From the NCBI RefSeq assembly GCF_000242635.2, contig NC_017770.1, positions 5,096,669 through 5,160,668 of the forward strand: a stretch of 64,000 nucleotides of DNA. Reading direction: 5' to 3'. Within the stretch, counting starts at the first letter, position 1. The number at the start of each line of letters is the position of its first letter. The notes below the pieces were generated by a model. It did not search any database and was not told where the DNA came from. It worked only from the letters and a program-made list of their open reading frames with translations. The translations under genes were made by a program, and so were the position numbers. The stretch comes from Solitalea canadensis DSM 3403 (GTDB lineage: Bacteria > Bacteroidota > Bacteroidia > Sphingobacteriales > Sphingobacteriaceae). This document shows positions 17,557 through 26,179 of the stretch, one piece after another.

Positions 17557-18963
17557 ATGGCAAAAAAGAAATTTGAACCTTACATAGCTGAGGGCGTGGA
17601 AATTGTGGACATTGCTCATGATGGGCGTGCAATAGGTAAACATGATGATCGGGTAATCTTTGTTGATAAGGCTGTTCCTGGCGACTTTGTAGATATCAAT
17701 GTAAATTACAGAAGAAGGCAATTGTTTGAAGGGAAAATCGATAAACTTCATAAACCTTCAGAATATCGTGCAGAGCCTTTTTGTTCTCATTTCGGTGTTT
17801 GTGGAGGATGCAAATGGCAGCATTTGAGCTATGAGGGTCAACTTAAATTTAAACAGAAGCAAGTTGTTGATGCTTTGGAGCGTATTGGTGGCATAAGTAC
17901 TGAATCATTGATCCCTATTTTCGGATCTGAGAAAACGACTTATTACAGAAATAAAATGGAATATACTTTTTCCAATAAGCGTTGGCTTACGGAAGAAGAC
18001 ATGCAAAATGCAGCTAACTTAGAACAGGATGCACTAGGATTTCATGTTCCTTTGCGCTTTGATAAGATCATCGATATTCAGCATTGTTATTTGCAGCAAG
18101 ATCCTTCTAATGAAATTAGAAATGCGATTCGTGCTTATGCACTTGAAAATCAATTGTCGTTCTATGATTTGAAGGAGCATAAAGGACAACTACGTAACCT
18201 GATCATCCGTACGGCAAGTACAGGCGAATTGATGATAATTGTGGTGTTTGCGCATGCAAGTAAATCTGTTATTAATACAATGATGGATTATGTTGCAGAT
18301 CGATTCCCGCAGATTACTTCATTATCTTATGTGGTTAATCAAAAAAAGAACGATACCATTTTTGACCAAAATGTGGTTACCTATAAAGGCCGTGACCATA
18401 TTTTTGAAGAAATGGAAGGGATTAAATTTAAAATTTCTCCCAAATCATTCTATCAAACTAACTCTGAGCAGGCTTATAACCTATATAAGATAACCCGCGA
18501 TTTTGCCGACTTTAAAGGCGACGAATTGGTATACGATCTTTATACCGGGGCAGGGACAATTGCTAATTTTGTTGCAAAGAAAGTAAAGCAAGTTGTGGGT
18601 GTTGAGTATGTTCCGGAAGCGATAGAGGATGCTAAGATCAATTCTGAAATCAATGGAATTGATAATACATTATTTTATGCAGGAGATATGAAAGATGTTT
18701 TAAATGCAGATTTCATTGCTCAGCATGGAAAACCCAATGTTGTTATCTCTGATCCGCCTAGAGCTGGAATGCATGCAGATGTTGTGGCGCGCATCAACGA
18801 AATGGAACCAGAGAAAATCGTGTATGTTAGCTGTAATCCGGCTACGCAAGCAAGAGACTTGGCACTGTTGAATGAAAAGTATGAAGTAGTGAAAATTCAA
18901 CCGGTTGATATGTTCCCGCAAACAATTCACGTGGAGAATGTTGTTTTACTAAGAAAAAGATAA
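17557..18963 (+). CDS. rlmD: 23S rRNA (uracil-C5)-methyltransferase RlmD-like
   Basis: This SAM-dependent enzyme makes 5-methyluridine in 23S rRNA (RumA/RlmD family; a tRNA-type RlmC/TrmA activity cannot be excluded). Its 468 residues include an N-terminal TRAM domain (about 1-65). The iron-sulfur cysteines are C76, C82 and C85 in CSHFGVCGGC, plus a later one near residue 176. The SAM-binding motif is YDLYTGAGTIANFVA, followed by SDPPRAGMH, and the catalytic cysteine is C426 in VSCNPATQARDL. It is transcribed from a promoter almost touching the ATG. About 33 bases of its 3' end are repeated just downstream (19057-19090). Confidence 0.92.
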   Translation: MAKKKFEPYIAEGVEIVDIAHDGRAIGKHDDRVIFVDKAVPGDFVDINVNYRRRQLFEGKIDKLHKPSEYRAEPFCSHFGVCGGCKWQHLSYEGQLKFKQKQVVDALERIGGISTESLIPIFGSEKTTYYRNKMEYTFSNKRWLTEEDMQNAANLEQDALGFHVPLRFDKIIDIQHCYLQQDPSNEIRNAIRAYALENQLSFYDLKEHKGQLRNLIIRTASTGELMIIVVFAHASKSVINTMMDYVADRFPQITSLSYVVNQKKNDTIFDQNVVTYKGRDHIFEEMEGIKFKISPKSFYQTNSEQAYNLYKITRDFADFKGDELVYDLYTGAGTIANFVAKKVKQVVGVEYVPEAIEDAKINSEINGIDNTLFYAGDMKDVLNADFIAQHGKPNVVISDPPRAGMHADVVARINEMEPEKIVYVSCNPATQARDLALLNEKYEVVKIQPVDMFPQTIHVENVVLLRKR

Positions 18964-19090
18964 GAGGTCACGCAAAGCCGCAATGGTTTATGCCCTTGCC
19001 GTCTTTACAAGTGATACTTTTCCTTTTACTATGGAAATATAAAATTCTGATTAGAAGGAGAATGTTGTTTTACTAAAAAAGATAAGGTGT
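18933..19090 (+). repeat. Partial duplication of the rlmD 3' end
   Basis: The last bases of rlmD (GGAGAATGTTGTTTTACTAA from 18933, then GAAAAAGATAAGAGGT) recur at 19057-19090 as GGAGAATGTTGTTTTACTAA then AAAAGATAAGGTGT. The second copy is outside the gene. Between them, at 18966, is a diverged GCTAAG-type repeat (CACGCAAAGCCGC). Confidence 0.7.
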
Positions 19091-19109
19091 AACACACAGA
19101 GATGAAAAC

Positions 19110-19143
19110 AATCAGCGTAATCATTCAATGGAATCTGTGTAAT
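19110..19143. repeat. Phased repeat, inverted copy
   Basis: AATCAGCGTAAT (19110-19121) and AATCTGTGTAAT (19132-19143) are the reverse complement of the ATTACACxGATT unit and again start 22 bases apart. The array ends 14 bases before the next start codon, so it lies in that gene's leader or promoter. Confidence 0.65.
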
Positions 19144-19157
19144 CCTAATAAATAGTT

Positions 19158-19532
19158 ATGGAGTTAGAAAATTCTGATCAGCCGCAAAAAGGTCCTAGTC
19201 CTTTGGTGAGCTTGGAAAAAGACCTTAAGTTATACAATGAATCAATCAGAGAAGTTGCTGCGGATATTTTGGAAGCAAAACTTTCTGATTACCCGATCTT
19301 CGTTGCTCATCAACATGAGGTGAGCCTTGGTCAGATGATTTTAAACAGTAAGGAACTTAAAACAAGCTGGAATATAAATGCCGCTACTTTAGAAGAGTTC
19401 ATTGAAAAGAACGTAATTGCAAAAGAACGTGAGGAATATTTTGTAAATAATTATAAAGATCCGGAAGCGTATATGTGTTTGTTTGTCATAGTACCTGAAG
19501 GAGCCAATTTTGTTTTTTATCCATACAAGTAA
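19158..19532 (+). CDS. Conserved-looking hypothetical protein, 124 residues
   Basis: I do not recognise this family. The product is a soluble acidic protein with no signal peptide or membrane segment. It has a disordered start (ENSDQPQKGPSP), then a helix-rich part (SLEKDLKLYNESIREVAADIL), then alternating strands (YPIFVAHQHEVSLGQMIL; YMCLFVIVPEGANFVFYPY). Codon use and the clean frame look like a real gene. It reads in the same direction as rlmD before it and the phosphoribosyltransferase 78 bases after it. The phased repeat array sits directly in front of its start. Confidence 0.7.
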   Translation: MELENSDQPQKGPSPLVSLEKDLKLYNESIREVAADILEAKLSDYPIFVAHQHEVSLGQMILNSKELKTSWNINAATLEEFIEKNVIAKEREEYFVNNYKDPEAYMCLFVIVPEGANFVFYPYK

Positions 19533-19610
19533 TTATTAATGTGTAAACTTTAAATGCTCTTTTTTGCCCATTAAATATTTACCATTATTTTTAACTCTTT
19601 GATTTTGCCC

Positions 19611-20117
19611 ATGAGTACAAAAATTAAGATACTGGATAAAAAACAGATCCAGCAAAAGATAGATCGTATTGCATATCAAATTTTGGAAGACAATTTCGAA
19701 GAAAAAGAAATTGTTTTGGCCGGTATCATTCCCCGTGGGAATACACTTGCCGAGCGATTAAAGAAGAAAATCGAATCGATAGGCGAGTTAAAGGTTAAAC
19801 TGGTAAATATTGAATTGAAGAAGGATAGCAGTTCGTTAGAGGCCAAGACTGATGTTGCAATTGAAGAGTGTATTGATAAAGTGATAGTGGTGGTAGACGA
19901 TGTGCTGAATAGCGGGCGGACATTAGTTTATGGTTTGGGTATTTTTCTGAATATTCCAACCAAAAAAGTAAGGACGGTTGTATTGGTAGATAGAAGCCAT
20001 AAATTATTCCCAATCCATACAGATTTTGTAGGTCTGGAGCTTTCTACCGTAGCCCAAGAACATATTGATGTTGTGTTGGGTGTTGAAGGACAGGAGGATG
20101 CGGTGTATTTGGTGTAA
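19611..20117 (+). CDS. Phosphoribosyltransferase (PyrR/Hpt-like)
   Basis: This type I phosphoribosyltransferase fold protein has 168 residues from the ATG at 19611; a TTG twelve bases upstream is in frame but unlikely. The PRPP-binding motif VIVVVDDVLNSGRTL lies at about residues 88-102, and the N-terminal IPRGNTLAERL loop resembles PyrR and related uracil or hypoxanthine enzymes. Which base is used cannot be read. No pyrimidine genes or PyrR-type attenuator are nearby. The RAYT-like transposase starts 5 bases after its stop, so the two may share a transcript. TGATTTTGCCC just upstream is a near match to the promoter -7 element. Confidence 0.85.
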   Translation: MSTKIKILDKKQIQQKIDRIAYQILEDNFEEKEIVLAGIIPRGNTLAERLKKKIESIGELKVKLVNIELKKDSSSLEAKTDVAIEECIDKVIVVVDDVLNSGRTLVYGLGIFLNIPTKKVRTVVLVDRSHKLFPIHTDFVGLELSTVAQEHIDVVLGVEGQEDAVYLV

Positions 20118-20122
20118 GGAAA

Positions 20123-20587
20123 ATGGCTAATACGTTCTCTCAATTATTTGTTCATGTAATTTTTACCGTAAAAGGCCGTGCTAATCTAATTCATGAGTCT
20201 TTCAGAGAAAAGGTTGAAAAGTATATAGCGGGGATTGTTTCTAATAAGAAACAGAAGTTATATGCTATTTATTGCATGCCAGATCATGTACATATATTGA
20301 TAAGCATATCCCCCTCTGCTACTATTTCTGACTTGGTGCGAGATATAAAATCGGCGTCATCTTCCTTCATATCATTAAATAAATGGGTTGTTGGCAAATT
20401 TAGTTGGCAGGAAGGATTTGGTGCTTTCTCTTATTCAAAATCGCAGGTAGATAAGGTAGTCAATTATATTATCAAGCAGCCAGAACATCATAAACACCAA
20501 TCGTTTAAAGATGAATATTTAGAGTTATTACGAAGGTTTGATGTTTCCTATAATGAAGAATACCTTTTCGATTGGGTAGAATCCTGA
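20123..20587 (+). mobile_element. RAYT-like Y1 (IS200/IS605 type) transposase gene
   Basis: This 154-residue HUH single-strand nuclease is of the TnpA/REP-associated tyrosine transposase group. The metal-binding HUH motif is H55-V56-H57 in CMPDHVHILI. The likely catalytic tyrosine is Y115 in VVNYIIKQPEHH, placed as in IS200-type enzymes. The gene is intact. No TnpB partner, terminal inverted repeats or target duplication is seen. Instead, the 300 bases downstream hold several short palindromes of a common type, the arrangement expected of a domesticated RAYT with its REP-like substrates. It lies 5 bases after the phosphoribosyltransferase gene. Confidence 0.85.
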
Positions 20588-20596
20588 ATACGTCAA

Positions 20597-20866
20597 GTGT
20601 CACTCCTCCGGAGCTAAATCAAGGTAAAGCTATTGCACTATTAAGGTTTGGCTTCTCTGAAGCTTGCTCCAATGGAGTTCAATAAATTAGACAATAGAAG
20701 TCTACTCTGAAAGGCCATGCCTTAGTAGCTATTTATTAGCCTCTTAGCTGCCAAAGTCAACTTTTCTTAGATTTGCTCCGAATGGAGCTCATACTTAGGA
20801 GGCTTATGGATTAATTAAATAATAGTTTGAGCCCCGGAGGGGCGGAACAGTAGGTAGAATCAAAAA
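20597..20866. repeat. REP-like palindrome cluster downstream of the transposase
   Basis: Four short imperfect palindromes built on GCYCC...GGAGY occur in 270 bases: CACTCCTCCGGAGCTA (20600), GCTCCAATGGAGTTCA (20666), GCTCCGAATGGAGCTCATA (20775) and GCCCCGGAGGGGCGGAACAG (20831). The last two continue with similar flanks. No open frame of note lies here. The cluster fills the gap between the transposase and pepT. Confidence 0.7.
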
Positions 20867-20888
20867 TTAGATAATCCTTTTTACCCTT

Positions 20889-22133
20889 ATGAATAATTAT
20901 AATTTTACTGTAGTTGAACGTTTTATGCGTTATGTACAGGTTGATACCCAAAGTGATGGCAGTTCAACTGCTTCACCGACCACTGAAAAGCAGAAAGATT
21001 TAAGCAAAATATTAGTTCAGGAGTTGCAAGCCATGGGCGTTGCTGATGCTCATCTTGATGATTTCGGCTATGTATATGCAACGATTCCGGCTAATACCGA
21101 AAAGAAAGTTCCCGTTATTTGTTTCTGTTCGCATGTGGATACTTCTCCGGATTGTAGTGGGAAAAATGTAAAGCCAATTATTCATAAGAATTACCAAGGA
21201 CAAGATCTTGTTTTGCCTGATGATAATACCCAGGTTATTAAAATGGTTGATCATCCGGATCTAAAAGATCAGATTGGAAATGATATTATTACAGCTAGCG
21301 GAACCACATTATTAGGCGCCGACAATAAAGCTGGTGTTGCGGAAATTATGGATGCTGCCAATTATTGGATGGCGCATCCGGAAGTAAAACATGGTCAGAT
21401 TCGTATTTTATTTACTCCCGATGAAGAAGTTGGTCGCGGTGTAAATAATGTCGATATGAAAAAACTTGCAGCAGATTTTGGTTACACGATTGATGGCGAA
21501 ACCTTAGGCTCATTGGAAAATGAAACTTTCTCGGCAGATGGTTTAAAGATTACCATTTATGGAGTGAGTGCTCACCCCGGTTTTGCAAAAGGTAAAATGG
21601 AAAGTGCTATCAAAATTGCTTCAGAAATTGTTGCAGCTCTGCCAAAAGATCATTTGTCACCTGAAACTACTGAAGGAAAAGAAGGTTTTGTTCATCCTGT
21701 AGGTATCCAGGGAAATGTGGAAGAAGCAAGTGTTTCCTTTATCATTCGCGATCATATTACTGCAAATCTTGCTAAACACGAGGATGTAGTTAAACAAATT
21801 GCTGAAAAAGTGATAGCTAATTACCCGTTCTCAAAATTCGAGATCAAGATCAGTGAACAATACAGAAACTTTAAGGAAGTGTTGGATCAGCATCCTCAAG
21901 TAATAGAATATGCATTAGAAGGTATTAAGCGTAGTGGTATGGAGCCAAAATTACAAAGTATTAGAGGAGGAACAGATGGTTCTCGCTTATCATTTATGGG
22001 CTTGCCTTGTCCGAATGTATTTGCAGGTGAACATGCATTTCACTCAAAACATGAATGGGCATCTGTACAGGACATGCAAAAGGCGGTAGAGACGATTGTT
22101 AATATTGCAAGCGTGTGGGAGGAAAAAATTTAG
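20889..22133 (+). CDS. pepT: Peptidase T (tripeptidase)
   Basis: This cytoplasmic di-zinc aminopeptidase of the M20 family removes the N-terminal residue from tripeptides; it has 414 residues, as expected. The metal and catalytic motifs are visible in order: CSHVDTSPD near residue 80, LLGADNKAG near 142 with the bridging aspartate, FTPDEEVGRG near 177 with the catalytic glutamate, the DGETLGSLE segment, and FAGEHAFHSKHEW near the end. RGGTDGSRLSFMGLPCPN is diagnostic of PepT. It is convergent with recQ, with nested inverted repeats between them. Confidence 0.94.
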   Translation: MNNYNFTVVERFMRYVQVDTQSDGSSTASPTTEKQKDLSKILVQELQAMGVADAHLDDFGYVYATIPANTEKKVPVICFCSHVDTSPDCSGKNVKPIIHKNYQGQDLVLPDDNTQVIKMVDHPDLKDQIGNDIITASGTTLLGADNKAGVAEIMDAANYWMAHPEVKHGQIRILFTPDEEVGRGVNNVDMKKLAADFGYTIDGETLGSLENETFSADGLKITIYGVSAHPGFAKGKMESAIKIASEIVAALPKDHLSPETTEGKEGFVHPVGIQGNVEEASVSFIIRDHITANLAKHEDVVKQIAEKVIANYPFSKFEIKISEQYRNFKEVLDQHPQVIEYALEGIKRSGMEPKLQSIRGGTDGSRLSFMGLPCPNVFAGEHAFHSKHEWASVQDMQKAVETIVNIASVWEEKI

Positions 22134-22136
22134 CCT

Positions 22137-22262
22137 AATTTGGGAATTTGAGGATTTAGGAATTTGAAAATAGTTCATTCCTAAATCCTCAAAAATTCAT
22201 CAGTAATTCCAATTTTTCAATTGTTCCATATAGCAAAGGCGAATTCTCAAATTTCCCAAATT
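22137..22262. terminator. Nested inverted repeats between convergent pepT and recQ
   Basis: The inner stem is 17 bp and perfect: 22147-22163 (TTTGAGGATTTAGGAAT) with 22177-22193. The outer arms are AATTTGGGAATTTGAG (22137-22152) and CTCAAATTTCCCAAATT (22246-22262). It may end transcription from both sides. The low-complexity TTTGAGGATTT wording looks like a dispersed repeat. Confidence 0.65.
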
Positions 22263-22265
22263 ATC

Positions 22266-24383
22266 TTATTTCCTTTCTATCCATCCCAGTGCTAACCTGA
22301 TTTTGTGGTATTCCACTTCTCCTCTTAAAAAATCAAAAATATCTTTTAGCTTATCACTTCCGGTTGCTTTATGCGCTAAGCGAACTCGTTCAATCTCGTC
22401 TAAACTTACGAATTGTAATAGGTCGATGTTATCTCCTTTAATATATAAGGCCGAAATGTGCGAAAACACTGTTTGAAGTGAAAGTTTCCGGTTCGCAGCT
22501 ACTTCTTCAGGCGTGAAATTCTTATTTAACAGGTAAAGCGTTTCCTTAAATGTATCTCCTTTTGTTCTGGAGCCACTCCCATTTCGGTTAATATGATTGG
22601 TAATTAATTCAATGAACTGAGTGCCATATTTCTCCATTTTTCGTTGACCGATACCCGAAATAGATAACAAGGCATTTTCAGTCTGTGGCTTTTCAGCAAC
22701 CATTTGCCGCAATGAAGCATCGGTAAAGATTGAATAAGCAGGAACTTTTTCTTTTTCCGCAAATTCTCGCCGCAGTCGGCGTAATGCTTCAAATAATTTA
22801 TCGTCTGTGGTTTCAACAACTGGTGTTATATCATCTAATGGAATTGTCTGTGTTTTCTTAACCTCTCTGACTACTGGATAAACAAGGTCAGCTGTTTTCT
22901 TTCCGAATAATATTTCCTTACCAAGTTCAGTTGATTTTAAGCTAAAGCCTTCATCGTAAGCCATCTCAATGATGCCCAGATTGAGCATTTGCATGATAAA
23001 TTGCTGCCAGTGATTAAAACTTAAATCGCTTCCTGCTCCATAGGTCTTAATTTTATCAAAGCCCTTTTCAAGGACTTCGGCTTTGTGCGAACCCCTTAAA
23101 ACATCGATAAGCATTGTTATTCCAACAGATTCATTCATCCTCAATAAGGCAGATAATGCTTTTTGCACTAACAATGTGCCATCGAAATGCTTTCGGGGAT
23201 TTTTGCATACATCACAATTTCCGCAACTATCTTCAAAGTTTTCTCCAAAATAATTAATCAGAATCTTTCTTCGACAAATATCGGCTTCCGCAAATTGTTG
23301 AATCCGTTTAAGCTTCTCCAGGTTAAGTTCACGTTGCTGACTTTGTTCGGCAAATTGGGTTAGTAAAACAATGTCAACTAAATTATAATAGAGAATGGTT
23401 TCACTTTCAAGTCCATCACGACCTGCTCGTCCAATTTCCTGGTAATAACCTTCAATGTTTTTAGGTAAATTATAGTGAATTACCCAACGAACATTTGATT
23501 TGTCGATTCCCATTCCAAAAGCCACTGTTGCACATACAACCTGAACCCGATCATTGATAAAATCTTCCTGGGTTTCATTACGGTCATCAGCACTCATTCC
23601 GGCATGATAAGCTGCTGCGTTTACCTGATGTTCGCGAAGCTTTTCGGCCAACTCTTCCGTGGTTTTTCGGCTTAGGCAATAAATAATTCCTGATTGGTTG
23701 GGTTTAGAGTGAATAAACTGAACGATCTCCTGGTCTTTTTGACGCGTTTTAATCCCTGTCTTTACTTCTAAATTTAAATTAGGCCGATCAAAAGAGGCAA
23801 CAAATGTAGCCGGCTTATGCAAATTTAACTGCCTTATAATATCTTTTCGGGTAACCCTGTCGGCAGTAGCTGTTAATGCTACAATTGGTACATCCGAAAA
23901 TCGTTCTTTTAAAATACTTAGCTGAGTATACTCAGGACGAAAATCATGCCCCCACGAAGAGATGCAATGAGCCTCATCAATTGCTAATAATTGAATATTA
24001 AAACGACCAAGCATTGGTATGCTCGATTTTAATTTTTCGGGTGATAAGTATAATAACTTAATATTTCCGTTAATACAATCTTCAATAACCACTTCCTCTT
24101 CTTCGAAACTCTGGCTACTGTTTAGATAGGCAGCTCCAATACCATTTATGCGCAATGCATCTACCTGGTCTTTCATTAACGAAATCAACGGAGAGATGAC
24201 AACGCACAATCCATCTAAAAGTAATGCAGGTACCTGAAAACAAATGGACTTTCCTCCACCTGTGGGCATTAATACTAACGTGTCTTTTTTATCGAGAATG
24301 GATTGGATGATATTTCTTTGTAAAGGACGGAATTCATCATATCCGAAATATTCTTTTAGAACAGACTGGGCTGCTGTAATCAT
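22266..24383 (-). CDS. recQ: ATP-dependent DNA helicase RecQ
   Basis: This 3'-5' helicase acts in recombination and repair; it has 705 residues. Walker A is MPTGGGKSICFQ near residue 40, the DEAH-box is AIDEAHCISSWGHDFRPEY, and the GRAGRDG motif VI is present. The zinc-binding cysteines are in ICRRKILINYFGE and SCGNCDVCKNP. RQC follows, then an HRDC domain (RRLRREFAEKEKVPAYSIF... with SISGIGQRKMEKYG), then a C-terminal helix-turn-helix extension (NFTPEEVAANRKLSLQTVFSH), which is common in Bacteroidota and Firmicutes RecQ. The promoter touches the start codon. It is downstream of aroK but has its own promoter. Confidence 0.95.
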   Translation of the reverse strand: MITAAQSVLKEYFGYDEFRPLQRNIIQSILDKKDTLVLMPTGGGKSICFQVPALLLDGLCVVISPLISLMKDQVDALRINGIGAAYLNSSQSFEEEEVVIEDCINGNIKLLYLSPEKLKSSIPMLGRFNIQLLAIDEAHCISSWGHDFRPEYTQLSILKERFSDVPIVALTATADRVTRKDIIRQLNLHKPATFVASFDRPNLNLEVKTGIKTRQKDQEIVQFIHSKPNQSGIIYCLSRKTTEELAEKLREHQVNAAAYHAGMSADDRNETQEDFINDRVQVVCATVAFGMGIDKSNVRWVIHYNLPKNIEGYYQEIGRAGRDGLESETILYYNLVDIVLLTQFAEQSQQRELNLEKLKRIQQFAEADICRRKILINYFGENFEDSCGNCDVCKNPRKHFDGTLLVQKALSALLRMNESVGITMLIDVLRGSHKAEVLEKGFDKIKTYGAGSDLSFNHWQQFIMQMLNLGIIEMAYDEGFSLKSTELGKEILFGKKTADLVYPVVREVKKTQTIPLDDITPVVETTDDKLFEALRRLRREFAEKEKVPAYSIFTDASLRQMVAEKPQTENALLSISGIGQRKMEKYGTQFIELITNHINRNGSGSRTKGDTFKETLYLLNKNFTPEEVAANRKLSLQTVFSHISALYIKGDNIDLLQFVSLDEIERVRLAHKATGSDKLKDIFDFLRGEVEYHKIRLALGWIERK

Positions 24384-24387
24384 GGCG

Positions 24388-24395
24388 CAAAAATA
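24388..24395 (-). promoter_or_regulatory. -7 promoter element of recQ, adjacent to the start codon
   Basis: On the minus strand TATTTTTG is followed by CGCC and then the ATG at 24383. The 4-base gap predicts a leaderless recQ mRNA. Confidence 0.65.
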
Positions 24396-24438
24396 GATTT
24401 TTAGGTAGAAACTACGGCGCCAAGATAGTCTTTTGTTT

Positions 24439-24942
24439 TTAGTTTTTGCTAATTAAATTAGCAATTATTTCGGGGTGCACATTTAAACCATCGACTATAA
24501 AATGAGCTTTTTTATAATGTATATCTCTGGCTTCCAGTCGCTCTTCAATGAATTTAATCAGGTCATCGCCTTTTAAATCTTTAATTAAAGGGCGTTGTTC
24601 TTTGGCATTTTCTAAACGAGTAGCTAATGCTTTTGGCGAAAGTTGAAGATAGATGGTTTGACCATTTTTATTCATCCAGTCCATATTGTCATGGAAACAA
24701 GGTGCCCCGCCACCTGTTGAGAGTACGTAGTTTTCTGGAAAAGGATGTGTTTGAAGAATATCCTTTTCCAACTCTCGGAACTTTATTTCACCATGTGTTG
24801 CAAAATACTCGCCAACAGTACCTCCTGTAATTTCTTCAATTAAATGATCAAGGTCGAAAAAAGGATAATTAAGGTTTTTTGCCAATTTCTTACCAAAGGT
24901 GGTTTTTCCGGCCCCCATAAAACCAATAAGGAAAACTTTCAT
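24439..24942 (-). CDS. aroK: Shikimate kinase
   Basis: This enzyme phosphorylates shikimate at O3 in the chorismate (aromatic amino acid) pathway; it has 167 residues, the family's normal size. The Walker A motif is GFMGAGKTTFGKK at residues 7-19. The shikimate-binding aspartates are in FFDLDHLIE, and the STGGGAPC motif is near residue 77. The lid arginine is in NAKEQRPLI. The start codon lies one base after the stop of the ABC permease gene on the same strand, so translation is probably coupled. No other aromatic gene is near. Confidence 0.94.
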   Translation of the reverse strand: MKVFLIGFMGAGKTTFGKKLAKNLNYPFFDLDHLIEEITGGTVGEYFATHGEIKFRELEKDILQTHPFPENYVLSTGGGAPCFHDNMDWMNKNGQTIYLQLSPKALATRLENAKEQRPLIKDLKGDDLIKFIEERLEARDIHYKKAHFIVDGLNVHPEIIANLISKN

Positions 24943-24943
24943 A

Positions 24944-26002
24944 TTATCTTACCCTCACTCTCGGATCGAGTACTCCGTAAAGTATATCGACCAAAATATT
25001 TAATACTACAAAGAAGAACCCACAGAACAGAATGGAGCCCATAACAACAGGGAAATCAGCTAGACCTAATGCATCAACAGTTGCTTTGCCTAATCCATTA
25101 TAGCCAAAGATATATTCGATGAAAAACGAACCCGCTATAAGTGATGCAAACCAACCCGAAATAGCAGTAACAACCGGGTTAAGTGCATTTCTTAAGGCAT
25201 GCTTCACCACAACAGTATAATTGTTCAATCCTTTGGCTCGTGCCGTACGGATATAATCCATAGAAAGTACATCAAGCATAGCACTACGGGTTAGCTGAAC
25301 AATAATTGCCAATGGACGCAGACCAAGGGTAATCATGGGTAGCCAAAGGTTTTTTAGTGTAAGCACTTCCCCTTTAAACGGATCGAAATTATGTAAACTG
25401 CCCGACATGTTTAGGCCGGTGTAATCACTTAAAACAAAGCCAAAAAGCCATGCGATAATAATCCCTGCAAAAAATGAAGGTGCTGATATACCAATAATTG
25501 AGAAACCGAGCGAAGCTTTATCAATCCAACTATCTTTTTTTATTGCAGATATTACTCCCAATGCAATTCCAATAATAGAAGCAAAAAGCATGGACGTAAA
25601 AGCTAAAATCAATGTATTGGGAATGGTTTCCCGCAGGATTTCAGAAACTTCTTTTTTGGTTTGATAGGAACGACGCAGATAAGGCATTTTAATCGCCAAA
25701 ACTTCATCTTTACCAACCGGAATGAGTTGTTGATAATGATATTTTGCTCTCGAAACCGAATCTGTGCCATGAATTCCAATAGGAGAAACATCATTCAGAA
25801 ATAATGCGAACTGAACAGGCATGGGCTTGTCAAGACCTAGTTCTTTCCGAACGGCTTCTAATGACTGTACATCTGAACGCTGTCCCATTGTCATACGTGC
25901 CGGATCTGCCGGTAATATATTGAACAGAAAGAATACAGAAACTACAATTCCTAAAAGAACAAGTAATCCGTAAAATGTCTTATTGAGTATATATGAAAGC
26001 AT
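24944..26002 (-). CDS. ABC transporter permease, DppB/OppB family
   Basis: This inner-membrane subunit belongs to a peptide- or nickel-type ABC importer; it has 352 residues with about six helices. The N-terminal segment FNILPADPARMTMGQRSD is typical of DppB proteins. The EAA loop near the C-terminal third (RTARAKGLNNYTVVVKHALR) contacts the ATPase. Residues 75-110 form a periplasmic insertion larger than in E. coli DppB. The partner permease (DppC), ATPases and binding protein are absent nearby; aroK follows one base later instead. Orphan DppB-like genes of this kind are known in Bacteroidota, as I recall. The substrate is unknown. Confidence 0.88.
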   Translation of the reverse strand: MLSYILNKTFYGLLVLLGIVVSVFFLFNILPADPARMTMGQRSDVQSLEAVRKELGLDKPMPVQFALFLNDVSPIGIHGTDSVSRAKYHYQQLIPVGKDEVLAIKMPYLRRSYQTKKEVSEILRETIPNTLILAFTSMLFASIIGIALGVISAIKKDSWIDKASLGFSIIGISAPSFFAGIIIAWLFGFVLSDYTGLNMSGSLHNFDPFKGEVLTLKNLWLPMITLGLRPLAIIVQLTRSAMLDVLSMDYIRTARAKGLNNYTVVVKHALRNALNPVVTAISGWFASLIAGSFFIEYIFGYNGLGKATVDALGLADFPVVMGSILFCGFFFVVLNILVDILYGVLDPRVRVR

Positions 26003-26091
26003 TAATAATGTACTTGGCGCCGAATTTAATGAAAATATCTACGGTTTCTATAAGACTTAAGTAATTGATGGGAAGAAGAAAGTTTGTCATT

Positions 26092-26101
26092 CTTACGTAA
26101 G
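26092..26101. promoter_or_regulatory. Perfect palindrome between the permease and hemN
   Basis: CTTACGTAAG is a 10-bp perfect palindrome 79 bases before the hemN start, in the divergent promoter region. TGACTTTTGTCA follows at 26116. Neither matches the FNR box (TTGATnnnnATCAA), so the regulator is unknown. Confidence 0.3.
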
Positions 26102-26179
26102 TATTCAGAAAAAATGACTTTTGTCAGTTTTTTCTCAATCAGTATGCGTCATTTTTGTAATTAAAATCCAATTTGTTGC

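Noticed and set aside
17443-17751. 103-residue N-terminal extension of the acylase gene
   Set aside because: It would run over the rlmD promoter and start and hide a clean signal peptide at 17442.
20123-20587. Complete IS200/IS605 insertion sequence
   Set aside because: No TnpB, no left-end and right-end hairpins framing the gene and no target motif; the RAYT/REP reading explains it better.
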